A stretch of 64,000 nt of DNA from Hyphomicrobiales bacterium (GTDB lineage Bacteria; Pseudomonadota; Alphaproteobacteria; Parvibaculales; Parvibaculaceae). Shown here piece after piece: positions 38,150-48,219 of this stretch. Both the position numbers and the translations under genes were made by a program. The DNA is taken from positions 1 to 64,000 of the forward strand of contig WGND01000011.1 in assembly GCA_016124805.1 (NCBI GenBank), read 5' to 3'. The notes under the pieces were generated by a model, which was not told the DNA's origin, ran no database searches, and saw only the letters and a program-made list of their open reading frames with translations. Within the stretch, counting starts at the first letter, position 1. Every line of letters starts with the position of its first letter.

Positions 38150-39316
38150 ATGGCGACTGGTACTTCCTTTGATTTCGGGCTTGGTGAAACGGCGGATATG
38201 ATCCGCGACATGGTGGCGGGTTTCACTGCTGACAAGATCACCCCACGCGCGGCCGAAATCGACAAGAGCAATGTATTTCCCCGCGATCTCTGGCCGGCCA
38301 TGGGCGAACTTGGCCTGCTTGGCATTACGGTCGAGGAAGAATTTGGCGGGGCCGGGCTCGGCTATCTGGAACATGTGCTGGCGATGGAAGAAATTTCACG
38401 CGGCTCGGCCAGTGTCGGGCTTTCCTATGGTGCGCATTCCAATCTCTGCGTCAACCAGCTTCGCCGCTGGGGCAGCGACGCGCAGAAGAACAAATATCTG
38501 CCTAAGCTGATTTCCGGTGAGCATGTCGGGGCGCTGGCCATGTCGGAACCCGGCGCGGGTTCGGATGTTGTCTCGATGCGTCTGAAGGCCGAGAAGAAGG
38601 GTGACCGCTACCTCCTCAATGGCAACAAGATGTGGATTACCAATGGTCCCGATGCCGATGTGCTGATCATCTATGCGCGGACCGATGCGGCCGCCGGCCC
38701 CAAGGGCATCACGCCGTTTCTCGTCGAGAAGGGCATGAAAGGATTTTCACCGGCCCAGAAGCTCGACAAGCTCGGCATGCGCGGTTCCAGCACGGCGGAA
38801 CTCGTGTTTGAGGATTGCGAAGTGCCGGAAGAAAATATTCTCGGCAAGCTCAATGAGGGCGTGCGGGTGCTGATGTCGGGTCTTGATTATGAGCGCGCCG
38901 TGCTCTCTGGCGGGCCGCTCGGCATCATGCAGGCCTGCATGGATGTGGTGATCCCTTATGTGCATGAGCGCCAGCAGTTCGGTGTGCCGATTGACACCTT
39001 CCAGCTGATGCAGGGCAAGCTTGCCGACATGTATTCGACGATGAATGCCTGTCGTGCCTATGTCTATGCGGTTGCCAAAGCCTGTGATCGTGGCCAGACC
39101 ACGCGCAAGGATGCGGCGGGGGCGATCCTCTATTCAGCCGAGAAGGCGACATGGATGGCACTGGAAGCGCTGCAGGCGCTGGGCGGCAATGGCTATATCA
39201 ATGACTATCCGACAGGCCGCCTGCTGCGTGATGCCAAGCTTTACGAGATCGGCGCAGGCACGAGCGAAATCCGCCGGATGCTGATCGGGCGCGAGTTGTT
39301 CAACGAGACGGCGTGA
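38150..39316 (+). CDS. ivd: Isovaleryl-CoA dehydrogenase
   Basis: A 388-residue acyl-CoA dehydrogenase with FAD. Typical motifs are [30 protein letters not shown], and [22 protein letters not shown]. The catalytic glutamate is at position 248 ([10 protein letters not shown]), the location specific to isovaleryl-CoA dehydrogenases rather than the C-terminal one of other family members. It oxidises isovaleryl-CoA to 3-methylcrotonyl-CoA, substrate of the mccB-mccA enzyme next door. Its 3' end overlaps the TetR gene by 17 bases. Confidence 0.93.
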   Translation: MATGTSFDFGLGETADMIRDMVAGFTADKITPRAAEIDKSNVFPRDLWPAMGELGLLGITVEEEFGGAGLGYLEHVLAMEEISRGSASVGLSYGAHSNLCVNQLRRWGSDAQKNKYLPKLISGEHVGALAMSEPGAGSDVVSMRLKAEKKGDRYLLNGNKMWITNGPDADVLIIYARTDAAAGPKGITPFLVEKGMKGFSPAQKLDKLGMRGSSTAELVFEDCEVPEENILGKLNEGVRVLMSGLDYERAVLSGGPLGIMQACMDVVIPYVHERQQFGVPIDTFQLMQGKLADMYSTMNACRAYVYAVAKACDRGQTTRKDAAGAILYSAEKATWMALEALQALGGNGYINDYPTGRLLRDAKLYEIGAGTSEIRRMLIGRELFNETA

Positions 39317-39896
39317 CCCCATCCAGCACCAGACCTGTGTGGACTCTAATGAGTGTGTCGCGGTCCATCGGGCCTTTGGGATTATACCAGGTGCAGATGC
39401 CGGTGAGCATGGCGAGGATGGCATAGGCACTGACGCGGATGTCTTCCAGCGCGAACTGCTTTCTGGCGACGCCGCGCTCGAGAATATCGCAGAGCCGATC
39501 CTCATATTTGCGGCGCAGGCCGACAATGATCTTGCGGTTTTTGGGTGTGAGGCTGCGCAATTCGGCTGAGCCGATGAAAACTTCGCGTTTGCGTTCGATG
39601 TGATAGGTGAGGTGAAAGGCGGTGAAGGCCTTGAGCGCCTCCAGCGGATCCTCAATGCCTTGCAGGTCAATCTCGATGCGGGCGAGCAGGGCCACCATGT
39701 GATTATGGATGAGGTCGAAAAGCAGGTCCTGCTTGTTGGCGATGTGGTTGTAGAGCGAGCCGGGCTGGAGGCCGACCCTGGTGGCGAGCTGGCGCAGGCT
39801 CATGGCCTCATAGCCATCTTTGTATATGAGCTGAAGTCCCGCCTCACGAATGGCGGCCAGTGTTTTTGGTCCTGATGACCCGACAGTTCTGCTCAT
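39300..39896 (-). CDS. TetR-family regulator, candidate controller of leucine catabolism
   Basis: A 198-residue repressor. The N-terminal helix-turn-helix spans about residues 15-55 ([22 protein letters not shown], then [20 protein letters not shown]). The C-terminal ligand domain has no recognisable specificity. ATG 39896 gives the usual short leader; the frame extends 16 codons more. It is divergent from mccB and convergent with ivd, so it probably controls these genes in response to a CoA-thioester, as LiuQ does elsewhere. That role is inferred. Confidence 0.85.
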   Translation of the reverse strand: MSRTVGSSGPKTLAAIREAGLQLIYKDGYEAMSLRQLATRVGLQPGSLYNHIANKQDLLFDLIHNHMVALLARIEIDLQGIEDPLEALKAFTAFHLTYHIERKREVFIGSAELRSLTPKNRKIIVGLRRKYEDRLCDILERGVARKQFALEDIRVSAYAILAMLTGICTWYNPKGPMDRDTLIRVHTGLVLDGVTPSR

Positions 39897-39947
39897 GTTC
39901 CGGTTCTGACTCCTGGCGAGTGCTCTTGGTGCTTGCCGACCCAATTA

Positions 39948-39963
39948 AATGAACGTATGTTTG
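39948..39963. promoter_or_regulatory. Candidate TetR operator between tetR and mccB
   Basis: In an AT-rich 129-base divergent gap lies AATGAACGTATGTTTG, an imperfect inverted repeat (6 of 9 symmetric pairs over the 18 bases to 39965) centred on 39956/39957. TGAACG half-sites occur in several TetR operators. Position between divergent genes supports a shared operator; sequence alone does not prove binding. Confidence 0.4.
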
Positions 39964-40025
39964 TTTTTATAAAAAATCTACCCCCGATGCGTGGATGAAG
40001 GCCGGGGCGATGCGCAGGAAGTCAA

Positions 40026-41633
40026 ATGGCCATACTCAAAAGCAATATCAGTTCGCGTGACCGGCGCTTCAGGGACAATGCCGAGGCGATGGGCCGGCTT
40101 GCCGATGAGCTGCAGGCCGAGCGCGCCAAAGCAGCCCTTGGCGGTGACCAGCGCTCGCGTGACCGCCATTTGAAGCGCGGCAAGATGCTGCCTCGCGACC
40201 GGGTCTATGGGCTGATTGATCCGGGTACGCCTTTTCTGGAACTCTCGCCGCTGGCGGCCAAAGGGCTTTATGGCGAGGACATTAATGCAGCGGGCATCAT
40301 TACCGGCATAGGGCGCGTGGCGGGGCAGGAGAGCGTTATTGTCTGCAATGATGCGACGATCAAGGGCGGCACCTATTATCCCGTGACCGTGAAGAAACAT
40401 CTGCGCGCGCAGGAAGTGGCGCTGGAGAATAATCTGCCCTGTTTCTATCTGGTGGATAGTGGCGGGGCGAACCTGCCCAATCAGGCCGAGATTTTCCCAG
40501 ACCGTGAGCATTTTGGACGCATCTTCTATAATCAGGCCCGCATGTCGGCCAAGGGCATTCCCCAGATTGCCGCGGTGATGGGCTCCTGCACGGCGGGCGG
40601 GGCCTATGTGCCGGCGATGTCGGACGAGACGATCATCGTGCGCAAGCAGGGCACGATTTTTCTGGGCGGCCCGCCGCTGGTGAAGGCGGCAACGGGTGAA
40701 ATCGTGACGGCGGAAGATCTGGGCGGGGCCGATGTGCATTCGCGCAAATCCGGCGTCACTGATCATTATGCCGTTGATGATGCCCATGCGCTGGCGCTTG
40801 CCCGCCAGATTGCGGGCACGCTCAACCGCCGGAAGCCCGAGCAGCTTGTCCATGCCGAACCGCGCGAGCCGCTCTATGACATCAGCGAGCTGGACGGCGT
40901 CGTGCCTTCATCGCTGACGGTGCAATATGATGTGCATGAAGTGATTGCGCGTCTGGTGGACGGCTCGGATTTCGACGAGTTCAAGGCGCTTTACGGCACG
41001 ACGATTGTCTGCGGCTTTGCGCATATTCACGGCATTCCGGTCGGCATTGTTGCCAATAACGGCATTCTCTTTTCGGAGTCGGCGCTGAAGGTTGCCCATT
41101 TCGTTGAGCTTTGCTGCCAGCGCAATGTCCCACTGCTGTTCCTGCAGAATATTGCAGGCTTCATGGTGGGGCGCGACTATGAAACCGGTGGCATCGCCAA
41201 GGATGGCGCCAAGATGGTGACGGCGGTGGCTTGCGCCAATGTGCCCAAGATCACGCTGATCATTGGCGGCTCCTATGGCGCGGGCAATTATGGCATGTGC
41301 GGACGGGCCTATTCGCCGCGCTTCCTGTTTACCTGGCCCAATGCCCGCATCTCGGTGATGGGGGGCGAGCAGGCGGCAAGCGTGCTGGCAACCGTCAAGC
41401 GTGAGGGCATGGAGGCGCGTGGCGAAACATGGAGTGCGGATGAGGAGGCAGAATTCAAGGCTCCGATCCGGGCACGCTATGAGGAGGAGGGGCATCCCTA
41501 TTACGCCACTGCGCGGCTCTGGGATGACGGCATCATCCTGCCGAGCGAAACGCGCCGCGTGCTGGCGCTCGCCTTTTCAGCAACGCTAAATGCACCGATT
41601 GAGGAAACACGCTACGGCGTGTTCCGGATGTGA
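40026..41633 (+). CDS. mccB: Methylcrotonyl-CoA carboxylase beta subunit
   Basis: A 535-residue carboxyltransferase for leucine catabolism. Conserved family parts are [52 protein letters not shown] with [19 protein letters not shown], and [18 protein letters not shown]. These features, and the length, separate it from the propionyl-CoA enzyme in this window. AGGAAG precedes the ATG. mccA follows after 8 bases. Confidence 0.95.
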   Translation: MAILKSNISSRDRRFRDNAEAMGRLADELQAERAKAALGGDQRSRDRHLKRGKMLPRDRVYGLIDPGTPFLELSPLAAKGLYGEDINAAGIITGIGRVAGQESVIVCNDATIKGGTYYPVTVKKHLRAQEVALENNLPCFYLVDSGGANLPNQAEIFPDREHFGRIFYNQARMSAKGIPQIAAVMGSCTAGGAYVPAMSDETIIVRKQGTIFLGGPPLVKAATGEIVTAEDLGGADVHSRKSGVTDHYAVDDAHALALARQIAGTLNRRKPEQLVHAEPREPLYDISELDGVVPSSLTVQYDVHEVIARLVDGSDFDEFKALYGTTIVCGFAHIHGIPVGIVANNGILFSESALKVAHFVELCCQRNVPLLFLQNIAGFMVGRDYETGGIAKDGAKMVTAVACANVPKITLIIGGSYGAGNYGMCGRAYSPRFLFTWPNARISVMGGEQAASVLATVKREGMEARGETWSADEEAEFKAPIRARYEEEGHPYYATARLWDDGIILPSETRRVLALAFSATLNAPIEETRYGVFRM

Positions 41634-41641
41634 GGATGACC

Positions 41642-43651
41642 ATGTTCAAATCGCTCCTCATTGCCAATCGGGGTGAAATTGCCCGTCGGATCATTCGTAC
41701 CGCCCGCGAGATGGGGCTGCGGACTATTGCCGTTTATTCCGATGCCGATGCAGAGGCTGCTCATGTGGTTGAAGCCGATGAAGCGGTGCATATCGGGCCA
41801 TCGGCGGCGCGCGAAAGCTATCTGGTAATTGAGAAGATCATCGCGGCTGCCAAAGCGAGTGGGGCGGAGGCCATTCATCCGGGCTATGGCTTTCTCTCAG
41901 AAAATGTTGCCTTTGCCGAAGCCTGTTCGACGGCGGGGCTGATTTTTGTCGGGCCGCCTGCGGATGCCATTCGCGCGATGGGACTGAAGGACGCGGCCAA
42001 GGCGCTGATGGAAAAGGCCGGTGTGCCGGTGGTGCCGGGTTATCACGGGGCCGAGCAGGATGTACATTTCCTGGAGGGGGAGGCCGAGACCATCGGTTAT
42101 CCCGTGCTGATCAAGGCGGTCGCCGGTGGCGGCGGCAAGGGCATGCGGCGCGTCGACAAGCCTGCCGATTTTGCAGACGCGCTCGCCGGTGCCCAACGCG
42201 AGGCGCAGAACGCCTTTGGTGACGCGCATGTGCTGATCGAGAAATATGTCGCGCGCCCGCGCCATATCGAAATTCAGGTCTTTGCCGACGGGCAGGGCAA
42301 TGCCGTTTCGCTTTTTGAACGCGACTGTTCGCTGCAGCGCCGCCACCAGAAGGTGGTGGAGGAAGCACCCGCTCCCGACATGCCCGAGGCGATGCGCAAG
42401 GCGATGGGCGATGCGGCGGTGGCCGCGGCCAAGGCGATTGGCTATCGCGGGGCGGGCACGGTGGAATTCATCGCCGATGCCAGCGACGGCTTGAAGGCTG
42501 ACGGCTTCTGGTTCATGGAAATGAATACGCGCCTGCAGGTGGAGCATCCGGTGACGGAGGCAATCACCGGGCTTGATCTTGTGGAATGGCAATTGCGTGT
42601 GGCGGCAGGTGACGCCCTCCCGATGACGCAGGATCAACTTGCCATCAACGGTCACGCCGTCGAGGTGCGTCTTTATGCCGAAGACCCCAACGCACAGTTC
42701 TTGCCCTCAACGGGCAAGCTCATTCGCCTGCGCGCGCCGGACACGACCGGCATTCGCATGGATATGGGGGTGCGGGAAGGGGATGCCGTTTCGGTTTTTT
42801 ACGATCCGATGATCGGCAAGATCATTTCCCATGCGCCGACAAGGGCGCAGGCGCTGCAGGTGCTGGCGCGGCATTTGCGCGGCATGGAGGTGGCGGGGCC
42901 CCGTACCAATCTCGAATTTCTGGCGGCGATTGCCGAGCATCCGGCCTTTGTCGCGGGTGATATTGATACCGGCTTTATCGAACGCCATCTTGATGTGCTT
43001 TTGCCGGGCAGCGGCTTGAGCGCCGAGGTGATGGGGCTCGCGGTTATTGGCATGATGGGCGCGCGGGCGCGAGACCTGCGCAAGGCACAGGCAGGACGGG
43101 CGGAAGTCTGGTCACCCTGGGTGGCGAATGATCAATGGGTGCTGGGCGGCCATCGTCCTGAAACGATCCATTTTTCCCATGGCGGGCAGTCATATGATGT
43201 TGTCGTAACACCGGTGGGGCCGGGCTGGCATATGGGATTTGACGGAAGCTCGCATGTTGTCTCCGGCATGATGAGTCATGATGGCGACATACGCGGCCAT
43301 GTCGATGGGCGCGGGTTGAAAGCGGGCTATATCGCTCACGGGGACGGGTTCAGCCTGACCCATGAGGGTGGTTGCCATGTCTTCGGGTTGCCTGATCCGC
43401 TGGATGTGGAGATGATGGCGGACGGGGCGACGGGCGCCTTGACGGCTCCCATGCCCGGCAAGATGATTCAGGTTCTGGCTGAGGCTGGTCAGGACGTCAA
43501 AAAAGGGACGGCGCTGGCTGTGATGGAAGCCATGAAGATGGAGCAGACCCTGCTTGCCGCTGCCGATGGCCGCGTGGCTTCGGTGCATGTTGCGGTGGGC
43601 GATCAGGTGGAATCTGGCGCGGTGCTGGTTCGCTTTGAGGACATTGCGTGA
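41642..43651 (+). CDS. mccA: Methylcrotonyl-CoA carboxylase alpha subunit (biotin-containing)
   Basis: A 669-residue biotin carboxylase and carrier. Start MFKSLLIANRGEIARRI, 6 bases after GAGG; two earlier in-frame starts are too near that site. KAVAGGGGKGMRRV is the ATP loop and EMNTRLQVEHPVTEAI the carboxylase signature. The carrier domain has EAMKM with the biotin lysine near 632. With mccB it converts 3-methylcrotonyl-CoA to 3-methylglutaconyl-CoA. The end overlaps the DUF1489 start by 4 bases. Confidence 0.95.
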   Translation: MFKSLLIANRGEIARRIIRTAREMGLRTIAVYSDADAEAAHVVEADEAVHIGPSAARESYLVIEKIIAAAKASGAEAIHPGYGFLSENVAFAEACSTAGLIFVGPPADAIRAMGLKDAAKALMEKAGVPVVPGYHGAEQDVHFLEGEAETIGYPVLIKAVAGGGGKGMRRVDKPADFADALAGAQREAQNAFGDAHVLIEKYVARPRHIEIQVFADGQGNAVSLFERDCSLQRRHQKVVEEAPAPDMPEAMRKAMGDAAVAAAKAIGYRGAGTVEFIADASDGLKADGFWFMEMNTRLQVEHPVTEAITGLDLVEWQLRVAAGDALPMTQDQLAINGHAVEVRLYAEDPNAQFLPSTGKLIRLRAPDTTGIRMDMGVREGDAVSVFYDPMIGKIISHAPTRAQALQVLARHLRGMEVAGPRTNLEFLAAIAEHPAFVAGDIDTGFIERHLDVLLPGSGLSAEVMGLAVIGMMGARARDLRKAQAGRAEVWSPWVANDQWVLGGHRPETIHFSHGGQSYDVVVTPVGPGWHMGFDGSSHVVSGMMSHDGDIRGHVDGRGLKAGYIAHGDGFSLTHEGGCHVFGLPDPLDVEMMADGATGALTAPMPGKMIQVLAEAGQDVKKGTALAVMEAMKMEQTLLAAADGRVASVHVAVGDQVESGAVLVRFEDIA

Positions 43652-44082
43652 CTGTTCATTTGATCAAGCTGTGTGTGGGCGGGCGCGATGTGGAAGATCT
43701 GCGCGCCTGGCAGACATCTCGGGCGTCGACAAAGAAGCGCACCAAGGGCATGACCTATCCCGTGCATGTGACACGGATGAGCCCGACGCGCGTTGACGAG
43801 TTGCTGGATGGTGGCTCCCTTTATTGGGTGATGAAGGGGCATGTGCGCTGCCGGCAAAGGCTGGTCGACATCGAAACCTTTGTGGACGCGGAGGGTGTGA
43901 AGCGCTGCAAGCTGGTGCTTGATCCTGAGATCGTCGTGGTGCAGCGGCGCGAGAAACGTCCCTTTCAGGGCTGGCGCTATTATGACGCCAAGGATGTGCC
44001 GCCCGATGCCGCCAGTGGCATGGAGGCGGACGACATGCCCGATGAGATGCGTGAGGAACTGGAAGCGCTCGGCCTGCTTTAA
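43648..44082 (+). CDS. DUF1489-family protein
   Basis: A 144-residue protein of unknown function, known mainly from alphaproteobacteria. It begins with GTG, overlapping the mccA stop (GTGA). Recognisable are IKLCVGGRDVEDLRAWQ, HVTRMSPTRVDELLDGGSLYWV, KGHVRCRQRL and RPFQGWRYYDAKDVPPD. No signal or membrane span. Basic patches and a cysteine after KGHVR may hint at nucleic acid contact, but that is speculative. Position suggests co-translation with mccA. Confidence 0.82.
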   Translation: MTVHLIKLCVGGRDVEDLRAWQTSRASTKKRTKGMTYPVHVTRMSPTRVDELLDGGSLYWVMKGHVRCRQRLVDIETFVDAEGVKRCKLVLDPEIVVVQRREKRPFQGWRYYDAKDVPPDAASGMEADDMPDEMREELEALGLL

Positions 44083-44152
44083 CCCCCTCCAAAGAATGGG
44101 GACAGGCCCTTGTCGCGCTGATCGGCTGATAAAAACAATAAGGAGGGACGAG

Positions 44153-45049
44153 ATGCGCCGCGATATTGAATTCAAGACAGAAGATGGTGTGACACTGCGC
44201 GGCTGGTTCTATCCGGCGCAGGGCGTGTCGGGCCCGGCCCCCACCGTTATCATGGCGCATGGCTTTTCCGCCGTGAAGGAAATGTTCCTTGATGATTTCG
44301 CGGCTTTTTTCGCCAAGTCCGGCATTGCCGCGCTGGTCTATGACCACCGCAATCTCGGGGCAAGCGACGGCGCGCCGCGCGGGCATATTGTGCCGGCCGA
44401 ACAGATCAGCGGTTATCGCGATGCCATTTCCCATGCGCAGACCATGGACGAGGTTGACGGTAACCGGATCGGCATCTGGGGCTCAAGCTATAGCGGCGGG
44501 CATGTGCTGGTGGTTGCGGCGATTGACCGGCGTGTGAAATGCGTGGTGTCGCAGGTGCCGCTGGTGGGTGGTCTGGAATCCGCACGCCGCCTTATTCGCG
44601 GCGATTACTGGGCAGGTCTTCGGGCGGGCTTTGATGCTGACCGCATGGCGCGCATGAAAGGCGAGTCGCCTGCGCGCATGCCTGTGACGGCGCCTGAGGG
44701 CGAGCCCAGCTCGTTGCCGACCGCCGATACCTATGAATTTTTCATCGACTACAAAAAAGCGCATCCCGATACGAGCTGGGAGAATGACATTACGATGCAT
44801 TCGGTGGAACTTTTCACCGAATATGAGCCGGGCATTTATATTCCCCGGATCGCCCCGACGCCGCTTTTGATGGTGGCCGCCCTTGGCGACCATCTGACGC
44901 CTTATGACATGACGGCAGCGGCTTTTGAGACGGCGCTGGAGCCCAAGAAGTTTCTGGCGCTGCCCTGCATGCATTTTGAGGCTTATACCGGCGAGATTTT
45001 CGATAAATCCGCGCCTGTGCAGCGGGACTGGTTCAAGGCCCATCTCTGA
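44153..45049 (+). CDS. Alpha/beta hydrolase (YcjY-like)
   Basis: A 298-residue serine hydrolase. Oxyanion motif AHGFSAVKEMFLDDF near residue 35, nucleophile region GSSYSGG at 110-116, an acid in ALGDHLTPYD and the histidine in LPCMHFEAY complete a likely triad. An excellent AGGAGG at 44141-44146 fixes the start. It could be a thioesterase or esterase; substrate unknown. 70 bases separate it from DUF1489, so it may end the leucine unit. Confidence 0.82.
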   Translation: MRRDIEFKTEDGVTLRGWFYPAQGVSGPAPTVIMAHGFSAVKEMFLDDFAAFFAKSGIAALVYDHRNLGASDGAPRGHIVPAEQISGYRDAISHAQTMDEVDGNRIGIWGSSYSGGHVLVVAAIDRRVKCVVSQVPLVGGLESARRLIRGDYWAGLRAGFDADRMARMKGESPARMPVTAPEGEPSSLPTADTYEFFIDYKKAHPDTSWENDITMHSVELFTEYEPGIYIPRIAPTPLLMVAALGDHLTPYDMTAAAFETALEPKKFLALPCMHFEAYTGEIFDKSAPVQRDWFKAHL

Positions 45050-45141
45050 TCTGATCAGGCGGCTGTTTCAGCATGGCGGGTGGAGCGTGGCAGGCTTGTG
45101 TGCCATGATGCGGCTCCTTGAGGCCAAAGCGAAAACAGCGC

Positions 45142-46092
45142 ATGCAGAACTACAATATGAAGGTGGTCTGGTTTGTCGGGCTGACACTCCTGTTCCTGAT
45201 TTTTCCGGATATTGACCTCTGGTTCACGGGGCTGTTTTACACGCCATCGCAGGGTTTTTTCTGGCATGACGCATTGCTGCCTGCTTTTTCCTATAGCGCC
45301 ATTCACAAGATCACGACATTTCTTGCCATCTGGCTGCTCGGTTCGCTGACGGTGCAGGCGGTGCTCTATTTCCAGCCCCGTCTGAATGATGCCGGGCTGA
45401 GTGAGCGTGCCATCGCGCAACGCGAGAAACTCAAGCGCCGTGCCAGCGGTATCTGGCATTCGGGCGCTCTTTTCATGCAGGAACTTGCCGTCCCGGCGCG
45501 CGTGGCAAACGGCATGCGCCGCGCGGCCACAGGCACGCGAAGCGTGTGGCGGAAATATAATATCGGTGCGGTGATTGCCGCCTTTATCGGTGGCATTTTT
45601 GCGACCTTGTGGTCGGGTCTGAAAAACATTGCCATGCTGCTGCCTGCGCCGAAGCTGCTTTATCTGCTGCTGGCGCTGCTGCTGGCGCCGGGGTTCGTCG
45701 TCAATTCCGTCTTCAAGGATGAATGGGGACGGGCGCGGCCCTGGCAGACCGAAACATTTGGCGGCGACAAATCATTCACCCCGCCATGGGTGATGGTGAA
45801 CCAATGTGCGAAGAATTGCTCCTTCGTCTCCGGCCACGCCGCCATGGGTTTTTATGTCTTCGCTTTCGGCTTTCTGGCAGCGGGGGCGTGGCGCCGTCGG
45901 CTCTTCATTCTGGGCTGCGTGACGGGCGGGCTTGTGGGCCTTGGCCGGGTGGTGCAGGGCGATCACTTTTTGAGTGATGTGATCTTCAGCGGCTTTATCG
46001 TCTATTTCATCTGCTGGCTTCTCTATCGCGGGTTTGAAGCGATGGGCTGGCTGGGACTTGCCGAAGACGCGCCTGCGGAATCGCCGCTTTAG
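45142..46092 (+). CDS. PAP2-family membrane phosphatase with long soluble insert
   Basis: A 316-residue protein with a PAP2 core: KDEWGRARP, CSFVSGHAAMG and RVVQGDHFLSDV, related to lipid A phosphatases (LpxE/LpxF) and LPS-modifying enzymes. Between the second and third membrane spans lies a basic, soluble segment of about 70 residues (roughly 80-150). Three starts are possible (45118 TTG, 45142, 45157); none has a clear ribosome site. Ends overlap panC by 4 bases. Confidence 0.78.
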   Translation: MQNYNMKVVWFVGLTLLFLIFPDIDLWFTGLFYTPSQGFFWHDALLPAFSYSAIHKITTFLAIWLLGSLTVQAVLYFQPRLNDAGLSERAIAQREKLKRRASGIWHSGALFMQELAVPARVANGMRRAATGTRSVWRKYNIGAVIAAFIGGIFATLWSGLKNIAMLLPAPKLLYLLLALLLAPGFVVNSVFKDEWGRARPWQTETFGGDKSFTPPWVMVNQCAKNCSFVSGHAAMGFYVFAFGFLAAGAWRRRLFILGCVTGGLVGLGRVVQGDHFLSDVIFSGFIVYFICWLLYRGFEAMGWLGLAEDAPAESPL

Positions 46093-46958
46093 GCAAGCGG
46101 CATATTGTCGATAAGGCGCGTGCGGCCAAGCTTGGTGGCGACAAGGATGCGGGCGGGGCCATCGGGATGACCGGCCTCGAAGGGCGCGAGCGTCGCGGCG
46201 TGGCGGATTTCCAGATAGTCGATTGAACTGAAGCCTTCAGAGAGGATGCGCTTTCGTGCATCGCTCATGGCTTCCTCGATGGGCGTGCCGGACGAGACGC
46301 GCGCGGCTGCGTCCCGCAGGATGATGTTGAGCTTGCCCGCGACCTGACGTTCGGCACTTGTCAGATAAACATTGCGCGACGACATGGCGAGGCCGTCGTC
46401 CTCGCGCATGATCGGGCCGCCAACGATCTCGACCGGGATATTGAGGTCGGCCGTCATGCGGGTGATGACCTGCAACTGCTGCCAGTCCTTTTCACCGAAT
46501 AGCGCGATATCCGGCATGGCCTGCAACATGAGCTTGGTGACAACCGTGGCCACGCCCGCAAAATGGGTGGGACGAAACTCACCTTCAAGCGGTTCCGTGA
46601 CGCCAGTGAGCGAGACCGTGGTGGAAAAGCCCGCCGGATACATTTCAGCCGCATTGGGCGCGAAGATGAGATGGGCCTTGCCGGTGAGTTTCTCGGCGTC
46701 TGCCTGCTCGGTGCGGGGATAGGCGTCGAGATCTTCATGCGGCGCAAATTGCGACGGGTTGACGAAGATCGAGACGATGACCCGGTCGGCTCTGGTGAGG
46801 CCGAGATCAACCAGCGAGAGGTGACCGGCATGGAGCGCGCCCATGGTCGGCACCAGGGCGACGCTCAAGCCTTCCTTGCGCCAGGTGGCCACGACCGCGC
46901 GCAGGTCGGCCACGCTGCGGGCAACAGGGATGGCATAGGACGTTGTGTCGAGCGGCAT
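46089..46958 (-). CDS. panC: Pantothenate synthetase
   Basis: A 289-residue enzyme joining pantoate and beta-alanine with ATP. The motifs VPTMGALHAGHLSLV (HxGH), SIFVNPSQFAPHEDLDAYPR, FGEKDWQQLQVI and MREDDGLAMSSRNVYLT are all present. ATG 46958 with GGAG about 7 bases away gives the normal start. panB is not in the window. Confidence 0.95.
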   Translation of the reverse strand: MPLDTTSYAIPVARSVADLRAVVATWRKEGLSVALVPTMGALHAGHLSLVDLGLTRADRVIVSIFVNPSQFAPHEDLDAYPRTEQADAEKLTGKAHLIFAPNAAEMYPAGFSTTVSLTGVTEPLEGEFRPTHFAGVATVVTKLMLQAMPDIALFGEKDWQQLQVITRMTADLNIPVEIVGGPIMREDDGLAMSSRNVYLTSAERQVAGKLNIILRDAAARVSSGTPIEEAMSDARKRILSEGFSSIDYLEIRHAATLAPFEAGHPDGPARILVATKLGRTRLIDNMPLA

Positions 46959-47025
46959 GGGTTTACTCCGTGAAGGCGGCGGAGGATAGCCGATGCAAGG
47001 CGCCATGGACAAGGCGGGATGGGCT

Positions 47026-48216
47026 TTAGATCAGCTTCCCCGTGATGGCATTTGTGAAGAGCTTTTCATAGGTCGGCACATCCATGGGCAGAGGATTGCC
47101 GCCTGTGGAGGGGTCTTCAAGCGCCATGGCGGCCAGTTGGGGAATGATGTCGGCATCGACGCCGATATCCTTGAGCGTATCGGGAATACCGACCGTCCTG
47201 CGCAGGGCGAGCACCCAATCGATGAAGCCGTTGAAGCTGACATCCTCAAGATCGAGATAGCGCGCGGCGGCGATGAGCTTGTCTTCAATCGCATGCCGAT
47301 TATGCAGCAGCACATAGGGCATGATGACGGCATTGGTGAGGCCGTGATGGGTGCCGCGCAGCGATGAGCAGGGATGGCTCATGGCATGCATGGCGCCAAG
47401 ACCCTTCTGGAAGGCGGTGGCCCCCATGGTGGAGGCGATCAGCATGAAGGAACGGGCTTCGACATTTTTGCCCTCTTTCACTGCAACCGGCAGCCATTCC
47501 TTGATGAGGCGCATGCCTTCGAGCGCGATGCCTTGCGCCATCGGGTGCAGGAAGGGGCTGCAATAGGCTTCCAGATTATGCGAGAGGGCATCCATGCCGG
47601 TTGCCGCCGTGACATGGGCCGGCAGGCCGAATGTCAGTTCCGGGTCGGCGATGACTTCGACCGGCAGCATCTTCGGATGGAAGATGATTTTCTTTGTGTG
47701 GTCGCGTTCATCGGTGATGACGGCAGCACGGCCGACTTCCGAGCCCGTGCCCGCTGTCGTCGGCACGGCGACGCAGGGTGCAATGCCATCTGCATCGGCG
47801 CGGGACCACCAGTCTTCGCGGTCTTCATAATCCCACATGGGCCGGGTCTGGCCGGACATGAAGGCAATCCCCTTGCCCGCATCCATGGCGCTGCCGCCCC
47901 CGATGAGGATGACGCCATCATGCTTGCCGCGCTGATAGACCTTGAGGCCCGCCTCGACATCCGCCCCGACGGGATTGGGATGCACGTCGCCAAAAAGCGC
48001 ATAGGACATGCCGGCTGACTCCAGCATATGCATGGCATCGCCGATCATGGGCATGGTCATGAGGCCGGGGTCGGTGACGATGAGCGGGCGGTCGATGCCT
48101 GCATTGGCGCAAACCTGCGGCAGTTCCCTGAAACGGCCCGCACCGAAGCGGATTTTGGTCGGGAAGTTCCAGTTGCCAGTAAGGCTGGCATATTTGTCGA
48201 TATTGTTCTGGGGCAT
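47026..48216 (-). CDS. Iron-containing (group III) alcohol dehydrogenase
   Basis: A 396-residue Fe-ADH. The NAD-loop GGGSAMDAGKGIAF and metal-site stretch with GMDALSHNLEAYCSP, then MSHPCSSLRGTHHG, the typical histidine cluster, are visible. Such enzymes oxidise primary alcohols or reduce aldehydes. It is last in a minus-strand unit behind an aldehyde dehydrogenase, 3 bases away, so an alcohol-to-acid sequence is likely. Confidence 0.9.
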   Translation of the reverse strand: MPQNNIDKYASLTGNWNFPTKIRFGAGRFRELPQVCANAGIDRPLIVTDPGLMTMPMIGDAMHMLESAGMSYALFGDVHPNPVGADVEAGLKVYQRGKHDGVILIGGGSAMDAGKGIAFMSGQTRPMWDYEDREDWWSRADADGIAPCVAVPTTAGTGSEVGRAAVITDERDHTKKIIFHPKMLPVEVIADPELTFGLPAHVTAATGMDALSHNLEAYCSPFLHPMAQGIALEGMRLIKEWLPVAVKEGKNVEARSFMLIASTMGATAFQKGLGAMHAMSHPCSSLRGTHHGLTNAVIMPYVLLHNRHAIEDKLIAAARYLDLEDVSFNGFIDWVLALRRTVGIPDTLKDIGVDADIIPQLAAMALEDPSTGGNPLPMDVPTYEKLFTNAITGKLI

Positions 48217-48219
48217 GTC

